The position numbers and the translations under genes are program-made. A stretch of DNA of 64,000 nucleotides, from the NCBI GenBank assembly GCA_035222895.1, contig JAVYIG010006850.1, positions 1-64,000 of the forward strand. Direction: 5' to 3'. This DNA is from Strongylocentrotus droebachiensis. Lineage: Eukaryota; Echinodermata; Echinoidea; Camarodonta; Strongylocentrotidae. The notes below the pieces were generated by a model. That model did not search any database and was not told the DNA's origin. It was given only the letters and a program-made list of their open reading frames with translations. Below, piece by piece: positions 1 through 13,090 of this stretch (its first letter is position 1; the number at the start of each line of letters is the position of its first letter).

Positions 1-1315
1 AAGAGAAGGAAGCAGAAATGTGAAAATGAATCAACAGGAAATCATGATCTGGTTTAGAAAAACATAATCAATTTTTTGTTGTTGCAAAGAAATCGGGGAA
101 ATGAAAGGCTACGTTATTCGGTAAAAAAGTTAGGCGATTTATTTGAAGAAATATCAAGAAAAACAAGAATATTGATTACCAGGATATTGATAACTTTCGA
201 TATTGATATGTTCCCTACGTAAGATATCTTCGATTGTTCTCAGGTTATCTACAGATGCAGTAGCACGTAGAATACCTTTGATACGACCAACCCAATGAAC
301 TCTTTACGTGCCTGTAGCATGTACCCTCCTCGAGATCGCCACGTATGTATTTGCGTAGCTTGTTGGAATTGTTTGGGTGCGAACTTTCGACCAACAGAAA
401 TTGGTGTAGCTTTTGTTTCCCCCAAGATAACTCCCGCGCAACTTTCTCACATGACATAGGATGTGTTACGTAGGAATCAAAGTTCGAAAGGTTTAATGTG
501 GGAAAAAGTTGATGACTCGTCCATTCAGACCCAATTAATTACGCAATAAATCATCTTTACAATGTTAAGTCCCTATATAGCGATAACGCGTGAATTGATT
601 TATCAATCACCCCATTTAGACCCCATTCATTACCCAATAAATCTTCTTTAAAATGTCATGTCTCTAGCATCACACTTGGATCTATTTATCAAATTCAATC
701 ATTCAATATTCTAACTAGTTCACTGAATTATTGTGGACATCAAGTTGAAAATTCATCACAATTATTTATCATCACTTGTATCACCATCAACATCACTGCC
801 ACCACCTCCAGATCACTGTCTGTATCGCTGTCATTATCATGATCACAAACCCTACATATCATTATAACTATTGCTACCACTATCACTATCACTATCAATA
901 TCAATATCACTACCACTATCACCATCAATATCCCTATTTATATACCTCACTTTAGAAATGCCATCTGATTGGTCGAAATTAGAGTCGTGATTTTAACCAT
1001 GCCCGCCTACCAGTCAACAGTCTTTTTAAAAGTGCCCTCATAACCGCCTACCAGTCAATAGACTTTTGAAAAGTACCCTCATGCTGCGATCCCCATTGGT
1101 TTACGTGTTAAAATTTTCTTTGTGCGAGCGCAGACACCAAACAGTGCTTTTTGCCTGCGATTCCTAAATGATTGAAACTTTCAGTCATTTTTCCAGCGAA
1201 AATTAACAGACAGTGTTTCAGATTTTCCGTGATGTCTTAACCAATCTTTACTCAATTAAATGGATAAGGTAAGAATTCTTGGTAGATTCTTCTTTCAATT
1301 CGGCATAAAAAAGAC
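1..1315. other. No gene recognised
   Basis: AT-rich sequence; 740-935 is an imperfect ATC/ACC repeat. A 70-codon minus frame at 245-457 is not convincing as a gene. Confidence 0.6.
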
Positions 1316-1445
1316 ATATCGACTGCTTTAATATTTGAAGTCCCGGGAACGTGCACATCCACCTAGGCGCGCCTCGGGTTCATGGCAGGATGTGCACGTT
1401 CCCTTGAGCCTATAAAACAGCCAGGCATCTCAAAGCAGTCGATAT
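1316..1445. mobile_element. Short inverted-repeat element
   Basis: Outer arms ATATCGACTGCTTT and inner arms GGGAACGTGCACATCC (1,345-1,360 with 1,388-1,403) pair; the loop is G+C-rich. Confidence 0.6.
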
Positions 1446-1784
1446 TTCTATGCAATATCACTTCACTATCATTTAACAATATTTTCACTAACATTTACAT
1501 AACAACATTACCATCATCATCACCATTACCAGGGGAGGGGATTTATTTTCTTAAACGGGGGGGGGGGGGGGACTGCAACATTTACTAAAACGAGTTGAAG
1601 GATATTATGCGAGGGAGCGTAGCGACCGAGCAAGAACATTTGTTAATTTGTATTAGTCTAAGCGCTGCACTATTGGGCCCTACAGAAACTTAAAGTGTGT
1701 TGCAGTCTTTAATCAGTATTTGCTATACATTTTTGGGGGGAACTTTTCAAAATTTCCGGGGGGGGGGGGGGGAAACGATCGCCC

Positions 1785-1819
<35 letters not shown>

Positions 1820-2596
1820 GAGGGGGACCTCCCCCCCCCCCGTCCCCCGGAATCGCCGCCCCTGACCATTACCATTATCATTACAGTCCCTATCACCATC
1901 ATCCATTCAAGCCAACCAGAATCAAGCACAGTGGTTCCACTGTCAGTTTACAAAAGTCCATGTTGTGCAGAGGAGCAACTGATTCATAAAAGTGTTCGCA
2001 ACCTGTTTGCAGTTACGCTACAGGGCGGTCTGGAATTCTAGTACATGTATTCTTTTTCTTCAAAAACTATTATTTGTGAAAGTCTCTTTCTCTTTTTCTC
2101 TTTTTCTCTTTCCATCTATCCCTCTCTCCTCCTCCCCTTCTCTACAACGAAGTAAAGTCTGATTTACTGTCAAATGTGTATAGTTAACTTATATCTTGAT
2201 TCATAAAGAAAGTGAATTATTATTGATGATTTAGAGGGGTATGGTGTGCAACCATGATCAAAGCACACCTTTTCCTCTGCCGACGTGTAAGAAATCATGG
2301 GGATCATTAAAATTAAAATGATATTATGTCCGGCAGTTGCACGTGCTGGTTTCCGTTAGTTACGAAATGAATCTTAATAACTGACTCATATACTTGGAAC
2401 AAAAGAGGCTGGGCTGGAAAACCCCAAACCACATTCTTATGAATACAAAAATACGTCAACACAGTGAAGTCATCCATGTCATGGCAAACAACCGATTGTA
2501 AGACAACAATAGGACTACCCACCGTAAGCAATTATGTCATGAAAAAAAATTGAGGACAAATCATGTAATTTTGAAAAAGTTCAGCTCATAAGAATT
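1446..2596. other. Homopolymer-rich, no gene
   Basis: Runs of G (1,558-1,571, 1,759-1,772), A (1,788-1,816) and C (1,832-1,842) and a pyrimidine stretch at 2,070-2,145. The frames over the runs are artefacts. Confidence 0.7.
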
Positions 2597-3406
2597 GGGA
2601 CTTTTAGATTGAGTAGACGAGAACACGACGTACGCCGACTGATCATGCGTGTCAACGTACTCAACTGCCCATGTTGACTACAATTAGAAATCTTTTAGAT
2701 TGCACTCGACGATATACATGCATGCAGGAAGTAACACTATGAATTACATGACAGACAAAGAAAGAGGACAAAATATACAGTTCCTCATTCTACCCTCAAC
2801 AATAGGCCATTTTCTTAATGTAACCAAATTTAATGCATAGGTCTTTGTGAAGTGCCTCAATACAAAGCATTTCATTCACCTGATAAGAATAATAGTATTT
2901 CAATAGTCAGAATGCAACTGCATATATTAAGTGTTGCTAGGTAGGTCAAGCCATAATGTTTGTCCACGTGGCAACAACTAATGTATGTAGTTAGGATTAT
3001 GTCTATTGAAATACTATTATTCTTATCAGGTGAATGAAATAGTTTGTATTGAGGCAATTCACAAAGACCTATGCATTAAATTTGGTTACATTACGAAAAT
3101 GGCCTATTGCTGTGGTAGAACATCCCTTCACTGCTATTATGTAAAAATGTATGAACAGGTGAATACGCACGTGACACTTGTTCTACACATTTTTACATAA
3201 TAGCAGGGAAGGGATGTTCCTTTGTCTACCTGAGGAACTGTATATTTTAGGCGCACGCGGCATATACTAGTACCGTACTAGATTTAGGAAAATCAAGGTT
3301 GACGCATTCTCGATCGCCGACTGAGACGACGTGACGCATGCGCAGTGCCTTAAAATGACATCACACGTTGCAGTCAAAGCTGTAAACGTGCAAATCTAAA
3401 AGTCCC
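2597..3406. mobile_element. 810-bp inverted-repeat element with nested hairpin
   Basis: Ends GGGACTTTTAGATT at 2,597-2,610 and its complement at 3,393-3,406. Inner arms pair closely at 2,777-2,906 and 3,002-3,241. The right arm contains an extra hairpin (3,115-3,220, GAACATCCCTTC...GAAGGGATGTTC) absent from the left arm, so it arrived later. Frames here are shadows of the repeat. Confidence 0.8.
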
Positions 3407-4226
3407 TAATAGTATGCCGCTTCAGCTACAGGAGTGGCCTGGATCGAGCTACATCACACTCTCTATAAAAAGGATTTTTAAACAACCAATATTCGGGCAT
3501 ACGTCACTTCGTATTTCGCAGGGAGGTGGTTTCTTTTTCTTATTTATTTCAATATGGGAATTACACAAAAACGCTATAATTCATACTCAATGCATAGAAT
3601 CGTGGATGTCACTCTACTTAGTCCAAAAGTATCTTGCTTCATTTCGGAACTTACCAAAGATTCAGATGAGGTGCTACTCTTATGGAAATAATAATTTCAA
3701 TAGGAGAGTATATAGCATTCATTTGGGACAACATATCTATCATAAAGAGGACCCCTTCGATTAAGGCTTCTAATACATGTATCTCTCAGACAGTGATTCT
3801 TATATTTGATTGAGTATGGTTGCAGTTCTATATGAAAGATCCTCAAATCAATGACCTTTAATGATTTTTGTGTAAATGTTAATTTCACAAAATGGAACGC
3901 ACGAAGAAAAGGTAAATTTGCGGAATTAATTCCAGTAGACATCCGTCAGATTTCTTCCCCCACCCTTTTTTCTTTTTGAGTTGCCTTCTTGCATGCCTTT
4001 AATCCTATGGATAGGTTTTTAGTCACTGCTTTTTAAATGTTAATCATTTCGAATCAGCGAAAGCAGGGGATGGTCCCCCATCGAGTGATGAAAAACTAAA
4101 AAAAGAAAGAAACAGCGAGAAGCGAGAGATGGGGAAAGGGAGAAAGGGGAAAGGACGAGAAAATAAGATGACTGTACCCTCCCCTACATCAGCCTCGTAA
4201 ATTCGCATTTCGTTTTCCGAGTAATT

Positions 4227-4482
4227 CAGTGGCGCCCCTCCCCCAATCGTTCAAGCGCCCTTTTAAAGGGTTAACTCATGCTACGTCCGCCCCCCTCCCC
4301 CCTCCACTCCGTGTGGTGGGTCGGAGTGACCGCATGCGCTTTCCCAAAATCTCCGGTAAAGGGTATGCCATTGAGTTTCACACCAAAAATAGGGGGGGTG
4401 CTTTCAAAAAGAGGGAACAGGCATAAGCGTACCCTAAATACATTGAGTAGAGGAGAGGGAGGGGCGGGAGGCTACGCCACTG
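4227..4482. mobile_element. CAGTGGCG-ended short element
   Basis: 256 bp with inverted ends CAGTGGCG followed by C-rich runs. CAGTGGCGTAGC ends are common in hAT-type MITEs; no clear target duplication. Confidence 0.5.
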
Positions 4483-5307
4483 CTTGAAATATGCACATTC
4501 AATGCTGGTATCTCTTTGATTTAACCAGACTGTCATTTTTGGAAGCACCAGGAGTGTTCACCACCGATTTAGCGTAAAAAACTACCTGTATTTATTTTCA
4601 TTTTGTTTATATCTGTCATACATCTATATCATCCTATGGTCATTCGATATCCGAAAAATATGGCCTTGATGTAAAGTCTAATGTCACGGGTACCAGTGAT
4701 TTTTGTTTTTACTTCGTTCGTGAGTAAACCCAGTTATCAATGACAGTTACGTATTGACAGACTTATATAAACGGATTTTATAACCAAAACAAAAAACGAT
4801 TGAATAAAAACAGAAGCAGGAAAGAAAATGAAGAAATACAAAATTGTCCATTCAAAAGGAAATGGGTGTGTTGATGTACTGTTTTGACTGACAGCATGAT
4901 GCTACATGTATATGAGCTTAGTATCATGATTGGATAACACAGTTACTATTATACTGCTATATCACTTGAGAGAAACCACAAAGAGAGTGAAGAGTTAAGG
5001 CGAAATTCTGCGGGGTAGTATTTGAACAGAATTTAGAAAGATAGATAGATTTACGATCTAAATATATATGAATAGGAGTCATTAGCGATCACTTTGTTTG
5101 GAGTGGAATCTAAGCTACATTGTAAAATGCTATCCACTCTCACTTAAGTTATTTTAACCAGTTTGGAGCGGATTCTACTCTAAGGAAGCGGTCCCTCTAA
5201 TGTGACACCTAACAATTGGTTTGTACTCCTCTGCATTCGTGAGAGTAGATAGATTGCTAGAAATCAGAAAGAGAGAGAAAGAGAGAGAAAGAGAGGGAGA
5301 GAGAGAG

Positions 5308-5347
<40 letters not shown>

Positions 5348-6464
5348 CACACGTTGGATACGCCATTTCATTAGCATTTAATAAAGATAAATGAGAGTGT
5401 GCACGAGCTAGGAAGCAGCGTAGACGATGTCTATCAAAACCAGGTCTGTATTGATAAATCATAATTACATACACAGTCACAACAATGGTCCCATAAAATG
5501 TCAACTAATTACAGGCACACAGAGCTATTGCAGCTCAATGTCTTTGATTTAGTTTACTGTATATTGTATAATGTCCACTCTCCAATGATCATTATGATTG
5601 TATATCTCACTATCGCCGACGCTTCTTACCCCACATCTGTTAATTTACTTCATCGTTTATTGTTCATTCATTCATTCATTTCACCTTCATTCATTCGTTT
5701 CTTCCTTTATTTAATTATTAATCCAATTAAATCAGTGAAGTAGAAATCAAGTACGCTAACGATTTATTTATTTCACATACACGGATACAAAAACATGAAT
5801 CTCCTTGTCATGCACATGTTTACCGATAAGTATATTAAATGCGATAGCCTGACGCCTTTATAAGGCTCTGAGCACTGGAAAAAATACCAACGTTCACAAA
5901 ATAAACTTTAGACACTGAATAAACGAAGAAACACGAGCATACGATTGAGAGAAAAAAAAATCAATTCAGCAATCAGATGTATTTGACAAAAAATCCTTGA
6001 TCTGCATATTATGAAGGAAATTAAAAGGGATTATTGTAATAAATTTTCCACCAATGGCGTAAAGCATCCCATATTTTTTTATTTTTTTTAAAATAAGATT
6101 TAAAGGGCGCTCTATATTTTTGGTTGGGGGACACACATTTCAAACTCAATAATCTCGAAAATAACACAACAGAAAAAACTAAAAGATTTTTAAGAAAATG
6201 GAAGCTGTTATGTGACAACTAAGTACAAAAAAAAATCCTCCAACTTACCTATAACTGTCATTAGCAATTCCCGATAGAATGGAATATGATCGATCCCAAA
6301 TCTGCATATCAAACGACACTTCTGCCTTTTCTTGCCAATGCTCGTTAAATAACCCAAAACAGATTTTGTGTGGACGGAAGGACTTACTAGGCAACTCTGT
6401 TTACTACGTCCAAAATTATGACCGGGTCACGTGATATGATGACGTAAATATTTTGGAGATGTTT
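4483..6464. other. No gene recognised
   Basis: AT-rich; only the (GA)n tract at 5,263 stands out. Confidence 0.6.
5263..5347. repeat. (GA)n microsatellite with G-run
   Basis: Purine tract in about 85 bp; the frames over it are low complexity. Confidence 0.95.
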
Positions 6465-8170
6465 TCAATAATTGCTTTTCTTTCGCTTTTAAAGTGGAAG
6501 TCCACCCTGTTCTTAAGTTGCTTTTAATAGAAGCAAAAAATGAAAGAAACAGGTCAGTGAAAGGTCAGTGAAAAAGCAATTAAAATTAAGAAAGTTATGC
6601 ATTTTTGGAGGTGCAACCAATAAAACACAAATTGGCAACTCTATGACGTGGTTCTAGGATACCTATACCACCTGGACATCCACCCCACGGATAACCACCC
6701 AAGTCAACTACCCCTTAGGACAACTACCACCAAGCCAAGTACCCCCTACACGGGTGGCCAATCTTTTAAAGCTCGCGGGCCACAGCTAACGTTTAATCGT
6801 TAGCTGTGGCCCGCGAGCTTTAAAAGATTGGCCACCCGTGTAGGGGGTACTTGTCTTGGTGGTAGTTGTCCTAGGGGGTAGTTGACTTGGGTGGTTATCC
6901 GTGGGGTGGATAAAAAAAAAAAAAAAAAACACTCATGCAATATGTGTACACACCTGCAATTTTGCAAAAACAAGCAAACAACAAAATCAGTGAGAAAGAA
7001 AAAAAAAACGGCGGGAGAAAAGGGCTGCAAGTTTGAAGACAAGTATGGCATTTCAAACATATTTCTCGATTCACAACATTAATTTGTATAATTATGTACA
7101 ACCTGAAATTAACACGGCGAGTGATGCTAATGCCTGGGGTATACTCAGATTTGGCTTGGACGGGGTTGTGCCGCTCAAGCCTCGAAACCCCTTCCCATTA
7201 TAAGGGGTCATTTTTCTCGAAAAAGGGACACATTTCCCTCAATTTTCGGGTGTTTGCATAGCAAACGCCCGAAAATTTTAGAAGCAGACCCATTTTTAAT
7301 GGTATTTTTGTTAGAAGTGGGACCCATGTTTAGGGATTTTTTGTGACAAAGTCACCCATTAGAGCGGCACCCCCGTATGTGATATGTGAATACCCCCCTA
7401 TGTAATGAGAGGAAATTTTAGTTTTGTATCAACCACGTAACGATTCAATATGTTGTGAATGATGGGAACAAATTATGGAAATAGAGATAGCTGTTTGTAA
7501 ATGTTTTAACCTTTTTCATCGCTGCTATGCGGGCCGCATTTCATTTATGAGCTATTTTTATTATCACTTCTTCAATGCTCCGCGGGCCGCACCAGAAAAG
7601 CTCGCGGGCCGCGGGTTGGCCAACCGTGCCCTACGACAACCATCCTCTATTAGGACAACTACCCCGGACGACTATCCGATGGCTGTCCTCCCCTAGGGGT
7701 TGTTGTTCTCCGGGGGGGGGGGTAGTTGTCCCGAGGGGTAGTCGTCCTAGAGGGTGGTTGCCCCAGGGGGTAGTTGTCCTATAGGGGGTAGTTGACTGGG
7801 GGTAGGTGTTCGGATACGCTATGACGTATTTTGCGAGCTCCCCTCCCATTTGCCCTGTACTAAAAAACTTCGAAAATGCATGATTTCCCGTAGGAAAATT
7901 GTTAACCTTATATTCACCCTAAATTGCAGATACGTTTCTATATAACCCCTGTATGAAACAAGTCTATTCCGTCTTCAATAACTAAGAAAAGAAAAGCTTA
8001 TGAAACTTATTGTAAAGAGCAAATTGGAGATAAGCTCGCAAGTTACATGTACGTCAATGTTGCTGATTTGTGTTTCACTGATGACAACTTCAACGATTCA
8101 TAACTTTCCTATTCTTATTCGGGTTTTGCTCAAACTTTATTAATCTCCAAGCAGGGTTATCAACTTCATA
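6465..8170. repeat. Dispersed repeat X, copy 1, split by an insertion
   Basis: 6,465-6,649 plus 7,828-8,170 align in order with the uninterrupted copy at 13,091-13,585 (TTTCGCTTTTAAAG, GAAGTCCACCCTG, AACCCCTGTA-GAAACAA, AACTAAGAAAAG, GATGACAACTTCAA). No reading frame; nature unknown. Confidence 0.8.
6650..7818. mobile_element. Composite insertion with 9-bp target duplication
   Basis: CTATGACGT occurs at 6,641-6,649 and 7,819-7,827, flanking 1,169 bp absent from the copy of repeat X at 13.1 kb. The first 270 bp include a near-perfect 234-bp palindrome (6,678-6,911). The right end repeats GGTAGTTGTCC words, and ends (GGATACCTATACCACC / GTATCCGAACACCTACC) are loosely inverted. Inside, GTGGCCAATC...GCTCGCGGGCCAC near 6,755 and GTTGGCCAACCCGCGGCCCG (reverse strand) near 7,600-7,625 look like hAT-type ends, so a second element may be nested. 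No transposase seen. Confidence 0.75.
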
Positions 8171-9863
8171 CAATCATCATCTATATACAACTTTAAGGCA
8201 TGTTAGATGTAGTAAGCAATGTTTGGGACAAAATAGCTTGGACTCGCCCTAATACCAAATAGTACATAATAGCGGTATTTGTATTATCCTTTAAGAGATC
8301 TATACGAAATACAATGGTCATCATTTGTATCTTAATAGCAAAATGGAGATGCATTTCCAGGACTTCCGCTATATATCAACAATTTCACCTACAGACTGAT
8401 TGAAGTTTTTTGTATTACTCTATCTGTGACGTTACAAAAGTACAGACATGTTAATATTTACAGGTTAGCAGCCATACAATAAATATTGCTGCTCTAATTT
8501 TTCTTTTTTTTGCATTAATCATAACGGTGGCATACACTTTAGTTGGCCATCATACTTGTAGATGGGATGTCATATGTAGCGGACCTCAGTATATTATGCT
8601 GGTAGCTCACTATCAAGTGCTGTGCAGCTATCCGTAACTCAACATCCAGAGGCGTAGCTATTGGGGGCACAGGGGCACATGTCCCATCATCAACGAATGG
8701 CAAGTAAATGAAGAAAATCAGGACGCAGGAATAGAGAGGGTAAAATATGAAGTTAAGATTACCCAGTCATCTCCTACTTCCTCCCAGATCGGTCAATTCG
8801 CCTTCTCGCATATATCCTCTATCTAATAATTTACCAGTGCCCCCCCCCCCTCTCCAGGCTAGACTTACACTATATGACATTGGCTATGCCATGTTTTGTG
8901 TTTTAATATATTTTTTACATAACAAGTAAAATTTTCCCACCGACCTTCGCATTGGCCAATGAATTCAAGATGCGTGTGTCCAACACGGATATCGATTGAT
9001 TATGATCAATCTTTCCTTTCCCCTTTACCAAAGGATTTCCAAATATCAATGACCATGATGACCAACGTTAGTCAGAAAATCCGTATGTTAGCGTGTGAAA
9101 CACGAGACTCCGGGATTAGTGAAGGATGATAATGACCACCATATTTCTTCCTGGGTGTACTAATACCCTCGTAACCTGGACATTACATATTACATGGACA
9201 CTAGTTTTGCAAACTCTTCGACAGGACTATTCGGATATTAACAAAATTAGAGTAGGCGGCCCTTCATTAGTTTGAGGAAGCCATTATATAACCATGATAT
9301 AACGGACCTATTAGGTCATAGGTCATAAAAAGAGTTTTACGAGTTCCTGATTCCAACTTTGTATTGCCCAATTAGTTTTTACAGACTTGGAGAAGAGAGG
9401 GCGGATATTGAAAGGGGATGGGGGCCTTCTCCGGCAAGCTGATGAAGTTTTTGAAATCAAAGCATATCAATAGAGCGTCTTTCGTGATTCAAGGGTAAAA
9501 GTTGACTTCAAATGTTTTTAATTTGGCGACGAGAAATATAACCATTCTGTCAGAATCTTGAGAGGTCACGTCACAAGATACCATACTTTCCTTAGTCTAG
9601 CGACTTTCCTGATCACATAATTATGTTCATATCTTTGAAGCACCTGCTGGATTCAACGGTTTGGAAATTGCCTTATATGGCAGCATATCATGATCATAAC
9701 AGGAAAATGGGTCACTTTCATCCAGAGGTTAATCTGTTAATTTGAAAGAGACTTAAAATAAGAAAAATGAAAAACGAGGTTGTGAGCGGAAGGAAATATA
9801 GTGTTTACCGATGTACCCTGTGCGTGACTGAGACAGGAGAATGATTTCCATACTTTCTAGAGA
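8171..9863. other. No gene recognised
   Basis: A fragment at about 8,650-8,690 (GAGGCGTAGCTATTGGGGGC) belongs to a dispersed GCGTAGC-G-run repeat also seen near 32,550. Confidence 0.6.
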
Positions 9864-10010
9864 GCAGAGCCATCTTATTCATAGAGTTTGGCCAACTTGG
9901 TTCGAGCTGGGCATATTAATATGCTTTGTTGAGTACAAATAAAGGAATGTACGCCATTTTGTGACCAACTGAAATTAAGTTGGCAAAACTCTGTGCAAAG
10001 ATGGCTCTGC
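9864..10010. mobile_element. Hairpin MITE (GCAGAGCCAT)
   Basis: 147 bp; arms GCAGAGCCATCTT and TAGAGTTTGGCCAACTT pair imperfectly with 9,976-10,010. Confidence 0.65.
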
Positions 10011-10313
10011 AGGAGAGGAAGGTAGAGCGCCACCTCATGTAGACAAAATAATTGGGTGAATATCGTCACGTGATTTTGTCTTTTCAAACATCATGTCTCA
10101 TAAAAGTTCAATCGGTCACGACTAAAGTTTGGTATCACAAAAAGTAGTAGAAATAGTGAAACAATAATATTTTTTCGAGGCGAAGAATAACTATCAGTGC
10201 TGGAGAGTGTATACATGCACATTGTATCATTATTTTATTGAGATGAGAGCCGTAGTGGTATATGGTTTATGTACGAGGAAGAATTGAAATACAAACTTGA
10301 TATAATGATATAA

Positions 10314-11107
10314 GGCCCAAAAAAAAAATTGTTTGGTTGTCCTCGATCGCTTTTCTGGAGTAGGGGCGGGCGGGCGGATTTTTTTTTTTTTGTTTTTTTT
10401 TTTTAATTCATTTTTTGTGTGTCTTTTTTTTTTTTCCCATTTTTTTTTTTTTAATATTTTTTTTTCCATAAAAAAATATTCATTGGGATTGTCAAGCATT
10501 TAAACAAACAAAGTCTATAACAAATTTTAATATGGTAAAAGACTAGTTAAATGTACAATGAATATCAAGACCAACACAGAAAGTATTTTGGGCTTTGAAA
10601 TACAGCACCTTTTAAATCTCCATTGTACTACTTATATCTACTTGCGCCCTCTATGTAGCAAACAATGCCTAATCGGTGACCATTGGTCCCCCATGATCCT
10701 CTTTATCTTATATTAACTGAGAGCTGATTTGATGAGATAACCACCTGTCCAGTGACCTTGCAGGGTGGTCTAATCCCTCCTGTAAACTAGTACAGATGGG
10801 CTTTAAAATGAGTTTAAGAATGCTCAGAACCTGATTTGAATGAACGGCATTTTGACATTGAAAAATAAAAATGGCAAGTTTAATAAATACCTAATTGCGT
10901 ACTAAACAGATTAAACTGGCAACGGGACGCATTTTGATCCTTGCAAATGCATAAAATGGTATGTTTGGCATTTAAGATTGCTCCCCCCCCAAAAAAAAAA
11001 ATAAATAAATAAATAAATAAATAAATAAAAAAAAAAAAAAAAAATACGAGCGGCCCGAAAATGAGGAGCGGGCGGTCGAGGACAACCAAATGATTTTTTT
11101 TTTGGCC
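10314..11107. mobile_element. TIR element with A-run ends
   Basis: Inverted ends GGCCCAAAAAAAAAATTG...TTTGGTTGTCCTCGAYCGC at 10,314-10,352 and 11,073-11,107. The inside has long T and A runs, an (AAAT)n stretch and a nested MITE. No coding potential: the 89-codon Lys-rich and Phe-rich frames come from the homopolymers. Confidence 0.75.
10611..10807. mobile_element. 197-bp MITE, TTTAAAGGCCCACTGTAC family, copy 1 (reverse)
   Basis: Reverse complement of the copy at 16,468, flanked by TTTAAA on both sides, nested inside the TIR element 10,314-11,107. Confidence 0.85.
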
Positions 11108-11394
11108 TAATCTATCGACTAATGTTAAATAAAATTGCAATCAACCCCGCCGATAATATATACTTTTATGTACATGAAATACTTGTAAAATATACACATA
11201 GCAAACGAAAACATTAAGAAAGAAAACAAGCATCCATTCATTATCACTTCAGAAACTTTTTATCTTACAGGAAGGAGCTTTCAATTTTCGTTCGTCAACT
11301 CTCAATCGAGATTAGACAATAAGCAAACAAGCTTTTATATATCTATCTATTATTTAATACAGGGAGGTGAGACTCGGGTCCGCTCGCTATTATT

Positions 11395-11590
11395 AAGGAC
11401 CAATATTCATAATCAAAGAAGATGGTTGCTATTCATAATATGAGAATATGGTCGCTATTTATAATACAAAATCGGGGTCGTTATTCATAGGGGTCCCTAT
11501 TCATAATACGAGAAGAGGGTCGTTATTCATAATACGAGAAGATTGGAGATGAATAGCGACCCTCATTTCGTATTTATGAATAACGGTCCA
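11395..11590. repeat. GGTCGCTATTCATAATACGA tandem repeat
   Basis: Five to six degenerate units of about 28-35 bp, the last one inverted. Confidence 0.75.
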
Positions 11591-12426
11591 CGTGACTAGT
11601 GAGGTTACCCCCTGAGACACGCCTCCCTGTTTACAACCAAACATAACAATCAATACTCAATGGGCGGGTGAAAGTACGAGTTCATTGAACATGTGAAGTA
11701 TGTTTATCTGAAACTAAAAAGGTGACGTGCCTCTTTTGGTGAAAACGTTCGATTTTCCTAAGCGATTTACCAGTGATGGTCTTGTAGAATTATGGGAAAT
11801 GACCATTACATTCCCCTCACTTCCGCGTTGCGTTTATTTACACTTTTAAATGCACTTTTATTCCACGGGAATTCACGAAGGAAATGTTTTTCTATCGAAC
11901 GACAACTCAACAACAAAAAATCCCCCCCCCCCCCAAATCAAGTATACTTCATTATTTTAAATCCCATTGTTTTCGTCTTGAGATTCTTTCGGTTCTATTA
12001 TTGTCATGTTTGGTTGTCTCAATGACTTCCCCGAGGATGAAAACCAGCAGCCTAGATGTAGCTCCAAATGGAGTGGTGGTGGTAGGTGGTGGTAGATGGG
12101 CGGTGGGTGGAGGGAAGTGGTGGTAGCAGGTGGAGGGGGGGGGGGGGGTGGGGTGTTCATGGACCCAGCCCTTCCGTTGCCTGCAATAACACCAAACGAA
12201 TCGCCAGGAAATGTATTAGGAGCATAGTGGTAGCTCCACATGGAGTTTTAAAGAGAGAGCAGGGAAGGGGATGTCCACGGACCCAATTTCTTCCAAGCAA
12301 GGGGTAAAACAAATGGAAACTGATTCCCTTGCAAATGACCAATGCTTCCGTTCTATGATGTCACATGACATCTGTGTCAAAACAAAGAGCTGGGAAAACC
12401 CTGTGCAAACTGCAATGATCGACGCA

Positions 12427-12458
<32 letters not shown>

Positions 12459-13090
12459 CTACATTATCGATATTATTTTTATGAATAACGATCTTGTGAA
12501 AAATTGAAGTGACAAGGTAATTTAAAGATAACCACAAAATAAACTCTATCACAATTAGGTTCGAACCGCGGGAGCCTTTTACAAACACGTGATATTCATA
12601 AACAAAGATATTCTAGGGTTATTATAAAGATTCAGAAAACATCTTGATGCTACCATCAAAGAGAACAGTCATATAAACAAGGTGAAATCCACCCTGATTA
12701 TAAGTTTTGTTTCCTCTTTGAGGTGTTAAGTCACTATTCAACAATAACATTATTTCACAAACAATTAAGCAAAAACAATGGAACATCAATAATACACATA
12801 ATATTTTGTTTAGCTATAACTTAGCAAAATTGCAGGAAAGACCATATTTTGTGTTTTCAAATGTTCATTTATTTTTAGTCTGTGAGTCATTTCTCTTTGA
12901 ATAAATATATCAAATTCGAATCTCTATTATCATCCCTATTCTTATTACGAAAAATAATCATTTTATAAATAGACCAAAATAAAATCGTCATGATCAAATC
13001 GATTTCGGTTTGTGAATTCATTTTGAGTAACAGAAAAATACCTATCTCTATTTTAAGATTAAAAGCATGTAAACTAAATCGTTTAAATAC
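11591..13090. other. No gene recognised
   Basis: C-run at 11,922-11,934, G-rich tract at 12,070-12,155, T-run at 12,427-12,454. The rest is AT-rich. Confidence 0.6.
12070..12155. repeat. G-rich (GGT/GGGT)n tract
   Basis: Many G3+ runs within 85 bp on the plus strand, able in principle to form G-quadruplexes. Frames here are low complexity. Confidence 0.8.

Noticed and set aside
245-457. 70-codon minus frame with some resemblance to retroelement proteins
   Set aside because: Too short and without diagnostic motifs; nothing around it supports an element.
1340-1400. SmaI-, AvrII- and AscI-like sites close together, suggesting a cloning linker
   Set aside because: The sites lie in the loop of a natural-looking inverted repeat, and no vector sequence is nearby.
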